Positions 1 to 6,982 of a stretch of DNA of 33,344 bases are shown here, piece after piece. Position 1 is the first letter of the stretch. Every line of letters begins with the position of its first letter. This DNA is from Myxococcales bacterium (GTDB taxonomy: Bacteria > Myxococcota_A > Polyangia > Polyangiales > JAFGIB01). Under the pieces are notes generated by a model. It was not told the DNA's origin and did not search any database. It saw only the letters and a list, made by a program, of their open reading frames with translations. The DNA lies in NCBI GenBank assembly GCA_028817855.1, contig JAPPOT010000065.1, positions 1-33,344 of the forward strand, read 5' to 3'. Position numbers and translations under genes: made by a program.

Positions 1-1132
1 GCGAAGCCTGCGCGCGGTCGATCGCCGCCTGAATGGTGCGCAGCGGGCGCGTGGGCGATCCCGCGTTGTCGTCGCTGCCACCGATCGCGACGTAGAAGCT
101 CGCGAGTAGCTCGCCATCCGCGCCGTCGCAGTTGCTGTCGAGCTGTGCTTCCGTCACGGGCGCCCCCACGCTGTCGATCAGCGAGGTCACGCGGCACTCG
201 CAGCCGCTGTCGACCTGGCGGTCGGCGTCCAGCCGGTCGCCCACCTGCACGCCGTCGAGGGTGTCCGGGCAGAGCGTCACGCAGCTCGGCGCAAAGGGAT
301 CGCCCCCGCAGGTGAGCTCCACCTCGGTGTCGGCCGTGCAGTCCGCGCCGCAGGCGCCGCAGTTGCGTGCGTCCTCGGAGTAGGTCCCGAGCTCCCCGAC
401 GAAGCCTTCGTCGATCGTGCCGTCGCAGTCGTCGTCGAGCCCGTCGCAGACCTCGTTGGGCAGCATGCACGACGACAGCCGCCCCTGCCGGCACTGCGCG
501 AGCCCCGCACACAGGGATCCGTCGGGCGCGGAGGCCGAGCAGGCCAGATCGAAGTCCGGCGCCTCCTCCTCGCAAGAGCAGCTCTCTCCCTCGGGGATGC
601 AGTAATCACCCGCGAAGCACACGTAGCCGCCCGGGCAGCCGTCCTCGCAGTCGCGCGCGCAGCGCTGCTCGCCGCCGATCTCGACGCACAGCGCGGACTC
701 GAGCGCGCCGCAGTCGCCGTCGTCGCGGCAGGGCAGGCACAGGGTGCGATCGAGGGGCGTGCAGCCGCCGCCGGTGGTGCGCCCGAAGCCCGCTGCGCAC
801 TCACGCGCCAGACAGGTCGGCGCCTCGGCCAGCAGCTCGCAGCCGACGTCGCTCGCATTGTCGATCGGGCGGTCGCAGGCGCGCCCGCAGCCGCCGCAGT
901 GGTCGTCGTGCAGGTAGCGACCGCTCACATCTCGGAAGGCCTCGTCCACCTCGCCGTCGCCGTCGTCGTCCTGACGGTTGCAGATCTCGTCTGGAGCGGG
1001 GACGGCGCCCCCATCGACGGACGCAGGTTGCTCCAGGGGTGTGCGGCCGCCGCAGCCGACGACTTCCCCCCAGAACAACAGAGCCAAGCCCAATACCAAG
1101 GGCGCACGACCGCAGCCCATGGCGTCAAGCAT
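1..1132 (-). CDS. MopE-repeat lipoprotein with beginning of a beta-helix domain (3' end outside window)
   Basis: The frame is open from ATG 1132 to the left edge, so about 377 residues are visible and the C-terminus is missing. The start has AGGAG six bases upstream. A second in-frame ATG at 1120 is less well placed. The N-terminus is a lipoprotein signal with lipobox VVGC (Cys27). Two Cys/Asp repeats of the MopE/Stigma type follow, CNRQDDDGDGEVDE near residue 51 and CDGLDDDCDGTIDE near 229. Each is followed by a CGxCGxxC cluster. From about residue 350 the pattern GGSDDNAGSPTRPLRTIQAA matches the start of DUF1565-like right-handed beta-helix domains. Such proteins are common surface lipoproteins in myxobacteria. 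The function is unknown; calcium or other metal binding by the Asp-rich loops is inferred from the family. Confidence 0.85.
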   Translation of the reverse strand, partial: MLDAMGCGRAPLVLGLALLFWGEVVGCGGRTPLEQPASVDGGAVPAPDEICNRQDDDGDGEVDEAFRDVSGRYLHDDHCGGCGRACDRPIDNASDVGCELLAEAPTCLARECAAGFGRTTGGGCTPLDRTLCLPCRDDGDCGALESALCVEIGGEQRCARDCEDGCPGGYVCFAGDYCIPEGESCSCEEEAPDFDLACSASAPDGSLCAGLAQCRQGRLSSCMLPNEVCDGLDDDCDGTIDEGFVGELGTYSEDARNCGACGADCTADTEVELTCGGDPFAPSCVTLCPDTLDGVQVGDRLDADRQVDSGCECRVTSLIDSVGAPVTEAQLDSNCDGADGELLASFYVAIGGSDDNAGSPTRPLRTIQAAIDRAQAS

Positions 1133-1159
1133 AGGGCACTCCTACCGACATGCACGCAC

Positions 1160-1284
1160 TGAAATCGGTCGAGGTTCGTTCAGGAGCGAGCGCGCCCGGA
1201 GCGGGAACCAGAGGCGTACTGGAAGTACCTCGAGGATTCCCGCGAGGACGAAAGCCGCTCCTGGGCGAACCTCGACCGATCTCA
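1160..1284 (+). repeat. Stop-codon-docked hairpin element, copy A
   Basis: A 125-base imperfect inverted repeat fills most of the gap between the TPR gene and the lipoprotein gene. The left arm begins TGAAATCGGTCGAGGTTCG and the right arm mirrors it as TGAGATCGGTCGAGGTTCG on the minus strand. The TGA of the right arm is the stop codon of the TPR gene. Inside are a second helix (GCGGGAA pairing with TTCCCGC) and a terminal hairpin (GTACT, loop GGA, AGTAC). It shares length and architecture with the copies at 3222, 12856 and 29759. Its function is not known. Confidence 0.8.
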
Positions 1285-1593
1285 ATCGAGCCCATCGAGG
1301 GCTTGCTGGAGCTCACTGCGCGCGTGCTCGTCGCCGGCAGCCTGCGCTCTCTCCAGGCCCTGCTCGAGCCAGGCGCGGGCGTCGGCGTCGCGCTCGAGCT
1401 CGATCGCGACCTGTCCGGCCATTAGATAGGTCGGCACGTAGTCGGGGTGGCGGGTTCGCACGTCCTCGAATGCGGCCATGGTCTCGTCCAGCCGACCGGC
1501 CGAGCGCAGCTCGAGGGCGCGCGCGTAGCGCACGAAGGGGTCGTCCGTGCCCTTCTCGATCATCTTCTCCAACATCTCGAGGCGCTTGCTCAT
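1282..1593 (-). CDS. Small TPR-repeat protein, 103 aa
   Basis: The protein begins MSKRLEMLEKMIEKG, with GGAGG just upstream of ATG 1593. The longer open frame to 1692 lies inside hpt and is rejected. The product is cytoplasmic, helical and has no signal peptide. Residues about 14–90 show two to three tetratricopeptide-like helical pairs (for example PFVRYARALELRSAGRLDE, then YVPTYLMAGQVAIELERD). Small proteins of this type usually act as protein–protein adaptors; no partner can be named. It follows hpt by ten bases and so probably shares its transcript. Its stop codon is the edge of hairpin element A. Confidence 0.85.
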   Translation of the reverse strand: MSKRLEMLEKMIEKGTDDPFVRYARALELRSAGRLDETMAAFEDVRTRHPDYVPTYLMAGQVAIELERDADARAWLEQGLERAQAAGDEHARSELQQALDGLD

Positions 1594-1603
1594 GACCCTC
1601 CGC

Positions 1604-2134
1604 TCACGATTCGTTGCCCGGCAGCATGCCGACGTAGGGCAGGTTGCGGTGGCGCTGGGCGTGGTCGAGACCGTAGCCCACCACGAAGACATCCTCGATC
1701 TCGAAGCCGCGGTAGTCGATCTGCACCGGCACCACCGTGCGCGCCGGCTTGTGCAGCAAGGCGGCGAGCTTGATCGAGCACGGCCCGCGCGTCTCCAGGT
1801 TCTCGAGCAGGAAGCGCAGGGTCAGCCCGGTGTCGACGATGTCCTCCACGACCAGCACGTCCTTGTCCTCGACCGGGCTGCTGAGGTCGCTCGTGATCTG
1901 CACGACGCCGCTGCTGGTGGTGGAGTCGCCGTAGCTGCGCACACCCAGAAAGTCGACCTGCAGCGGCAGGTCGATCGCGCGGATCAGATCGGCCGCGAAC
2001 ATGAAGCTACCCTTGAGCACCACCACGACCACCAGCTCGCGCTCGCGGTAGTCGCGGGTGATCGCGGCGCCCAGCTCGCGCACGCGCGCCGCCAGGGTGG
2101 CCTCGTCGAGCAGGACTTGTGGTAGGGCGGTCAC
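1604..2134 (-). CDS. hpt: Hypoxanthine phosphoribosyltransferase
   Basis: This purine-salvage enzyme joins hypoxanthine or guanine to PRPP to give IMP or GMP in the cytoplasm. The 176-residue length is normal for the family. The PRPP-binding loop VVEDIVDTG lies at about 95–103, the LKGS loop at 40–43, RSYG at 66–69, and the C-terminal motif [19 protein letters not shown] at about 151–169. The start is taken as GTG 2134, overlapping the fliR stop as GTGA, which implies translational coupling; there is no strong independent ribosome-binding site. A much longer open frame runs upstream to 2962 but only shadows fliR. Its place behind two export-gate genes is unusual. Confidence 0.95.
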   Translation of the reverse strand: MTALPQVLLDEATLAARVRELGAAITRDYRERELVVVVVLKGSFMFAADLIRAIDLPLQVDFLGVRSYGDSTTSSGVVQITSDLSSPVEDKDVLVVEDIVDTGLTLRFLLENLETRGPCSIKLAALLHKPARTVVPVQIDYRGFEIEDVFVVGYGLDHAQRHRNLPYVGMLPGNES

Positions 2135-2904
2135 AGGGCTTGGAAGAGGCGACTGGCGGCCGCGAGGCTCTCCTCGAAGGCGGCGGGCAGGCCGTAGAGC
2201 AGGAAGGCCGCCGACACCCATACCATGGCCAACCCCAGGGCGGCACGCCCGCCTGGCAGCAGCGCCGAGAACGGGAGCGTCGCGGACAGCCGCATGGACA
2301 GGCCCAGGGCCAGCTCTGCGATCAACAGCGCGGCCAGGGCGGGCAGGGCCACCAGCAGCGCCGCGGCGAATGCCTCGGCCAGCATGCGCGCGCTGCCCAG
2401 CGCGAGGTCCGCGGGATCGGCGGGCGCCTGCAACACACCCACCGGGTGGGCCGCGACACTGGCGGCCAGGACGTCGATCGCGACGCGGTGTCCGCCCAGC
2501 GCGAAGAAGGCGAGCACGCCGAGCCACAGCAGCAGGGTGCCGAGCGCGCTGGCCTCGGACTCGCTCTCGGGCGCCCCGCGCGCGCGGTCGATGAAGCCCC
2601 CGGCCCAGCGCAGCGCGAGGAGCGGCAGCGCCAGGGCGACCGCATAGACCGCGCCGATGAGCACCTCGCGCACGGCCAGCGCGGCGAGCGTGAGCGCAGA
2701 CGTGGGCAGCACGGGGGCACCCGCCAGCGCGGTCGGCCACAGGGCGGTGGCGAGGACCACCGCGAGCGCCAGACCCACGAGCGGCACGCCCTCGCGCGGC
2801 GCGAGCCACGGCACAAGCGCGGCCAGCGGCACCATGCGCGCGACCAACAGCATCAGCACGGCCAGCGGCTGGCTCAGCTGTGCCGGATCGTCGAGCGCGT
2901 TCAC
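2131..2904 (-). CDS. fliR: Type III export-gate protein, FliR/SctT family
   Basis: This is a polytopic inner-membrane protein of 257 aa with several hydrophobic helices and the family signature region EVLIG followed by GGFIDRARG (about residue 100). In flagella and type III secretion injectisomes FliR/SctT forms the export gate with FliP/SctR and FliQ/SctS. The start is taken as GTG 2904, which overlaps the fliQ stop as GTGA; an upstream frame to 2931 would overlap fliQ further. No fliP, flhA or flhB lies in the window. The sequence does not decide between flagellar (FliR) and non-flagellar (SctT) systems, so the symbol is provisional. Confidence 0.85.
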   Translation of the reverse strand: MNALDDPAQLSQPLAVLMLLVARMVPLAALVPWLAPREGVPLVGLALAVVLATALWPTALAGAPVLPTSALTLAALAVREVLIGAVYAVALALPLLALRWAGGFIDRARGAPESESEASALGTLLLWLGVLAFFALGGHRVAIDVLAASVAAHPVGVLQAPADPADLALGSARMLAEAFAAALLVALPALAALLIAELALGLSMRLSATLPFSALLPGGRAALGLAMVWVSAAFLLYGLPAAFEESLAAASRLFQAL

Positions 2905-3170
2905 CGCGACAGCTCGGGCAGCCTGGCCCACAGCTCGCCGGTAAAGCCCACCAGCTGCTCACCCATCACCGGACCGAAGAGCGCGAGCGCGAGCGCCACC
3001 GCCAGCAGCTTCGGCACGAAGCCCAGGCTCGGATCCTGAATCTGGGTCGCCCCCTGCAGCACGCCCGCGACGAGCCCCACCAGCGCCGCGGCGATCAGCG
3101 CGGGCGCCGCCAGCAGCAAGCTCAGCTGCAGCGCCTCCCCCGCCAACACCGAGAGCCCATCCAGGTCCAC
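2901..3170 (-). CDS. fliQ: Type III export-gate protein, FliQ/SctS family
   Basis: At 89 residues with two transmembrane helices this is the standard FliQ/SctS size. The signature between the helices, [18 protein letters not shown] (about residues 38–55), is the well-conserved FliQ loop. It pairs with FliR/SctT in the export gate. The start is GTG 3170 with a weak AGGG eight bases upstream. It is the first gene of the three-gene GTGA-overlap chain fliQ–fliR–hpt. Hairpin element B separates it from the upstream AgmX-like gene. As with fliR, flagellar versus injectisome use cannot be settled here. Confidence 0.88.
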   Translation of the reverse strand: MDLDGLSVLAGEALQLSLLLAAPALIAAALVGLVAGVLQGATQIQDPSLGFVPKLLAVALALALFGPVMGEQLVGFTGELWARLPELSR

Positions 3171-3221
3171 GCCGCGACCCTAAGCGCTACAAACCTAAGG
3201 TTCAACCACCGTTGCTATGCC

Positions 3222-3348
3222 GTAGTTCGCGCTCGGAAGTGTTCAGGGGCGAGCGCCCCCGCAGAAAAAAGCGGAGGCGTAGCAGCGCTACGTCGAGCAT
3301 TTTTTCGAGGAGGTAAGCCGGCCCTGGACGCTTCTGAGCGCGAACTAC
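3222..3348 (+). repeat. Stop-codon-docked hairpin element, copy B
   Basis: A 127-base inverted repeat whose outer arms read GTAGTTCGCGCTC at both ends (right arm on the minus strand). TAG in that arm is the stop codon of the AgmX-like gene. The outer arm sequence differs from copies A, C and D, but pairing is kept. The inner part is nearly identical to copy C. It has a helix of six A pairing with six T, and a terminal hairpin GCGTAGC, loop AGC, GCTACGT. Arm differences here are all of the G·U type when read on the plus strand. Confidence 0.8.
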
Positions 3349-4775
3349 CCGCCGGGCTGGAACACCACCGGGAACTTGGTCTGAAACGACTCGCCCGAGG
3401 AGGGGAAGCGCCAGCCGCGCACGGAGCGCTGGATGCAGTTGTCGAGGCCGGGGATGCCCTTGCCGCGGGTCTTCACCTTGGTGACGTTGCCGTTGGCGGA
3501 GACCGAGATCTCCACGTCGAGTCGCACGGTCTCGCCCGAGCCGCTCGTGCGCACCGCCGTCTCGTAGCAGCGCTTGAGCCCGCGCTGCCCCGAGGCCACG
3601 ACCTTGCGCAGCGCGGCCGCGTCCACGTTGCCGGAGGACTTGCGCGTGCGGCTGCTGCCCAGGCCCGAGGACTTCAGCCCCCCGATCTCACCGGTGTCGC
3701 CGCCGCCCATGCGCTCGAGCATCGCCTTCTGCTCGGCGGTGAGCTTTTTCTTCGGCGTGGTCTTCGACCGCGTGCTGGCCTTGACGCTCGGCGCCCGGCG
3801 CTTGGGGCCGTCGTCGGCGACATCCACATCGTCGAGGTCGAAGACCATCTCGCCGTCGCCCTCGGCGGCGGGCTCCTCCGCCGGCACCTCCGGCTCCGCC
3901 TGGCGCGGGGTCTGCGCGGGCGCCGCGGGCGGCGCGACCGCCACCTGGGGCTCATCCTTGAGGAAGTGCATGCCGGCGATCGTCGTGGCCGTGAGCACGA
4001 AGGCGACAAAGCCCGCGAGCGCGAAGAGCACCGCGACCGAGGGCTGCTGCCGGCGCGGCCCGTCGGCCGCCACCAGCATCGGATTCATCGTCACCTGGGA
4101 AGGGCTGGTGTCGGGCGCGGGTGCGCCCCAGTCCTCGGCGCTGGTCGCCGGGGCTGCGCTCGAAGCCAGCGGCGCCGCCGGGGTGGGCGCGGCGGCGGCC
4201 GGGGCGGGCGCGACGACCGGAGCCGGGGCCGCGATCGGCGGCATCGGCTGCGCGGCCACCGGCACGTGGGCGCCGATCGGGGCGACCGGCGCGCGCGCGG
4301 CAGGCGCCGCCAGCGGGGGAGCCACAATCCGTGGCGGCGCGGCGGGCACCACGAGCGCCGCCAGCTGTGGCACGTCGCGCAGGGGCAGCCAGTCGTCGAA
4401 GCCGTCGCGCCAGACCAGCGTCGCCGCGTTGGCCGCGCCGCTCTCGAGCTTGTGCCGCACCTCATCGAGCGAGACAGGGCCCACTGGATTGTTGCCGATC
4501 GCCACGTGCCAGCCCTCGCTGGCCGCCGCCGGCACGACGCTCGCGCCCGGGGGCTCCGAGAGCTGGCGCTGTAGCTCGCTGCCGAGCGCAACGGCGGCCG
4601 CGCTGACCGGTGCGCGAGAGGCAGCAGGCGCCGGAGTGCCGACCAGCGAGGGCGCGTCGCCGCGGATGACGATCTCCTCCTGGCAGCGGCGGCACCTCAT
4701 GCGTAGGGTGCGCCCCGCGACCTTCTCATCCGAGATCTGGTACTTCGCCTTGCAGTTGCTGCAGAGGAATTTCAT
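3345..4775 (-). CDS. AgmX/GltJ-like zinc ribbon–GYF–transmembrane–myxo-tail protein
   Basis: The 476-residue domain order is as follows. An MJ0042-type zinc ribbon has C5xxC8 and C28xxC31. A GYF_2 domain lies at about 88–137 (WHVAIGNNPVGPVSLDE to WLPL). A Pro/Ala-rich linker spans 140–225. One transmembrane helix lies at about 246–270. A charged periplasmic region follows, and a C-terminal AgmX/PglI or TonB-like tail lies at about 386–472 (RCYETAV to GWRFP). In Myxococcus, AgmX (GltJ) is a gliding-motility complex protein with the same ends, but such proteins form a large paralogous family. A motility role is therefore only a possibility. The gene lies 42 bases downstream of the MshEN–receiver regulator and ends inside hairpin element B. 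Confidence 0.88.
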   Translation of the reverse strand: MKFLCSNCKAKYQISDEKVAGRTLRMRCRRCQEEIVIRGDAPSLVGTPAPAASRAPVSAAAVALGSELQRQLSEPPGASVVPAAASEGWHVAIGNNPVGPVSLDEVRHKLESGAANAATLVWRDGFDDWLPLRDVPQLAALVVPAAPPRIVAPPLAAPAARAPVAPIGAHVPVAAQPMPPIAAPAPVVAPAPAAAAPTPAAPLASSAAPATSAEDWGAPAPDTSPSQVTMNPMLVAADGPRRQQPSVAVLFALAGFVAFVLTATTIAGMHFLKDEPQVAVAPPAAPAQTPRQAEPEVPAEEPAAEGDGEMVFDLDDVDVADDGPKRRAPSVKASTRSKTTPKKKLTAEQKAMLERMGGGDTGEIGGLKSSGLGSSRTRKSSGNVDAAALRKVVASGQRGLKRCYETAVRTSGSGETVRLDVEISVSANGNVTKVKTRGKGIPGLDNCIQRSVRGWRFPSSGESFQTKFPVVFQPGG

Positions 4776-4817
4776 CGACAGCGCCGCCCGTACAGCTTCA
4801 TCCGCCGGACACGAGAT

Positions 4818-6308
4818 CTACAGGAGGCTCACCATGTGTTCCCGGATGTTGAGGCGCGTGTCCTCGTCCGGCGCGCACCCCATCGCCCGCTGCCAGATGT
4901 CGAGAGCCTTACGACGGAAGCCGGCCCGTTGAAAGACCACAGCCAGATTCTTCAGTGCAGAGAAGTGACGCGGCTGGAGCGCAACTGCGGAGGTCAGCGC
5001 CGTGATCGCGCGGAAGAGCTCGTCGCGACGGCCGTAGAGCAGGCCGAGATGGTAGTGCAGCTCGAACGCCTCGGGCTCACGCTCGGCCCCCTCCTCGAGC
5101 TGCTGGATCGCACCGTCCAGATCGCCCGCCTCGAACGCGGACATCGCTCCATTCCAGGCGCTCTCCGCCTCCGCGGACAGGGCCGGCAGCTCCTCCGGCT
5201 GCTCCTGACCATCGAGCAACAGCCGGATGGTGCGGGTGATCTTGATGCGATCGAAGGGCTTCTGGAAGACGTGGCGCACGCCGTAGACCTCGCGCAGATC
5301 GTTCTCGATCCGCCAATCCATAGGCTCGCTACTCACCACCACGACGGGGATGTCGCTGAAGCGCTGGCTGCCCTTGAGGCGGCGACAGATGTCGAAGCCG
5401 TGCACCTGCGGCAGCTCCGCCTCCAGCACGAGCACGCGCGGAGACTGGTCGCGTACCAGCTCCAGCGCCCGCACGCCGTCGTCGGCCTCCAGCACGGCGA
5501 TGCCCGTCTCCTGCAACGCGCTGCGCAGCAGCGTGCGCGCCTCCGTGCTGCGGTCCGCGATCAGCACGCTGGCGCCCGCCTCGGGCGGTGGCATCACCGG
5601 CGGCTGGGAAGGCGTCGGCTTCTGCGCGAAGGCATCGTCCAGGGGCGGCGCCTCGCTCACGGTGCGCGTTTCATCGTTCGGGAAGAGCTCGTCGTCCGTG
5701 ACCGGTGACTCCGCCAGCGCGGCGTCCTCGGTCTCCTCGCCGCCAGGGTCCGACTGGCGCTCGATGTTGGGCTCGGGCGCGCGCTTGAGGTCGGACAGGC
5801 CGAGCTCGGCGAGCGCAGCGTCCGTGACGTGAGCCCCCACGTAGAACTCGTCACCGTCCTCCTGTGCCGCGTAGGAGTAATCGATCACCTCGCGGATCAC
5901 GTAGTCGAGCGCGACGTGGACCTTGACCTTCTTGCCGGTGACGAACTCGAGCTCCTCCACCGTGGCCTCGCTGTCGGGAGAGGCCATCGCCAGGTAGATC
6001 GACTCGGCGTCGATCCGCAGAGGGAAGACAACATGCTCGTGGGCGAGCTCCTGGGGGATCAACTTCAGCAGATTGAGCGGGACGACCTGCTCCGTGAGGT
6101 CGATGCCGGGCGCGCCCATCTGCTCGCTGAGCGCGCGCAACGCATCCAGCATGGTGACGCGACCGCGGCGGGCTGCGGTGGACGCCAGCCTGCTGCCCGG
6201 GTGCTTGGCCTGGTCATCGAGGATCTCCTGCAACTCGTCGGCGGTGACGAGCCTGCGCTGGAGCATGATCTTGCCGAGCTGTTTCTTGGACTCGTCGCCG
6301 TCGCCCAT
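4818..6308 (-). CDS. MshEN–receiver–TPR fusion regulator with Glu in place of the phospho-Asp
   Basis: This 496-residue soluble protein has three parts. Residues about 8–150 match the MshEN/GspE N-terminal domain, a fold known in some members to bind cyclic di-GMP. After an acidic linker comes a response-regulator receiver domain at about 247–366. TPR-like repeats occupy about 384–490. In the receiver the phosphorylated Asp is replaced by Glu296 (in VLVLEAELP), while the conserved Lys350 (FQKP) remains. The acidic pair at the start is reduced to a single Asp (LIADRS). It probably acts without phosphorylation, as a fixed 'on' or pseudo-receiver scaffold. The start is ATG 6308 with GAGG close upstream. 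It lies upstream of, and is probably cotranscribed with, the AgmX-like gene. Confidence 0.88.
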   Translation of the reverse strand: MGDGDESKKQLGKIMLQRRLVTADELQEILDDQAKHPGSRLASTAARRGRVTMLDALRALSEQMGAPGIDLTEQVVPLNLLKLIPQELAHEHVVFPLRIDAESIYLAMASPDSEATVEELEFVTGKKVKVHVALDYVIREVIDYSYAAQEDGDEFYVGAHVTDAALAELGLSDLKRAPEPNIERQSDPGGEETEDAALAESPVTDDELFPNDETRTVSEAPPLDDAFAQKPTPSQPPVMPPPEAGASVLIADRSTEARTLLRSALQETGIAVLEADDGVRALELVRDQSPRVLVLEAELPQVHGFDICRRLKGSQRFSDIPVVVVSSEPMDWRIENDLREVYGVRHVFQKPFDRIKITRTIRLLLDGQEQPEELPALSAEAESAWNGAMSAFEAGDLDGAIQQLEEGAEREPEAFELHYHLGLLYGRRDELFRAITALTSAVALQPRHFSALKNLAVVFQRAGFRRKALDIWQRAMGCAPDEDTRLNIREHMVSLL

Positions 6309-6479
6309 GGCCTCGGTCGCTTGGCGGTCGCGATATGACGAAGGAATTCGTAGACGTTAAGGTAGCGTGGCGAGCGCTCGCGACACAACACGCGTGAGCG
6401 CGTCCGCGCGCGACATCACGCCCGTTGCGAAGTGCGCGCACGGCCACCGCGACCTACATCGCAGGGCGCTGGCACCCGG

Positions 6480-6971
6480 TCACATGCCAGAGAGGATGCG
6501 CAGCTGCTCGCCTTCGCGCGCGAGCACGATGCGGTGGGGCTCGAGGCGGCGTCGCCACTGCGGACCCTCGGGCGTGTCCACCTTGAACCAACCGGTGTAG
6601 AGCACGTCGACGAGCACCTTGCCGTCATGGATGTAGGTGAGCCCGCGGTAGCTGATCTGGTAGCGCGCCGCGATCACCTCGTTGCGCAAGCGCTGCAGCC
6701 CCGCCTTGAGCGTCTCGTAGTCGACGTCATCGTCGCCGCTGGGGGTGCCCATGTCGTCGAAGTAGTTCGGCGACGCCATGCGCAGCAGCGCGGCGATGTC
6801 CCGGTCCTGGACGGCGTTCCGGTAGACCTCCATGAACTCCACAATTTCCCGATTCTGGGAGTTATCCTCCACGCGGGTGTTCGGGATGTTGCGGGTGGCG
6901 CAGCCGATCTGCAGAGCGATCGGCAGCAGAAGGAGCGCCAGGCTCAGCGGGCTTGGGCGGGTTCGGGTCAT
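6480..6971 (-). CDS. Small lipoprotein, SnoaL/DUF4440-like
   Basis: The signal sequence ends in lipobox LQIGC, so this is a predicted lipoprotein of about 163 aa. The mature part (EIVEFMEVYRNAVQDRDIAALLRMASPNYFDD, split here only by position, about residues 45–75) looks like a cystatin-like SnoaL/NTF2 fold of the kind often called DUF4440. No catalytic function can be assigned. The start ATG 6971 lies eleven bases after the stop of the upstream gene. A TTG at 6986 would overlap that stop as TTGA and add five residues, so the start is uncertain. The 170 bases downstream contain no gene. Confidence 0.75.
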   Translation of the reverse strand: MTRTRPSPLSLALLLLPIALQIGCATRNIPNTRVEDNSQNREIVEFMEVYRNAVQDRDIAALLRMASPNYFDDMGTPSGDDDVDYETLKAGLQRLRNEVIAARYQISYRGLTYIHDGKVLVDVLYTGWFKVDTPEGPQWRRRLEPHRIVLAREGEQLRILSGM

Positions 6972-6982
6972 CGACGCAGCTC

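Noticed and set aside
1160-1284. Hairpin elements as integron attC sites
   Set aside because: The size and hairpin form fit, but the arm ends lack the attC core pattern GTTRRRY/RYYYAAC. No integrase is present, and the host genes are ordinary core or envelope genes.
1604-2962. 452-residue ORF extending Hpt upstream
   Set aside because: Only the last 176 residues resemble Hpt. The rest is Ala/Gly/Arg-rich and lies antiparallel in frame to the clear FliR gene.
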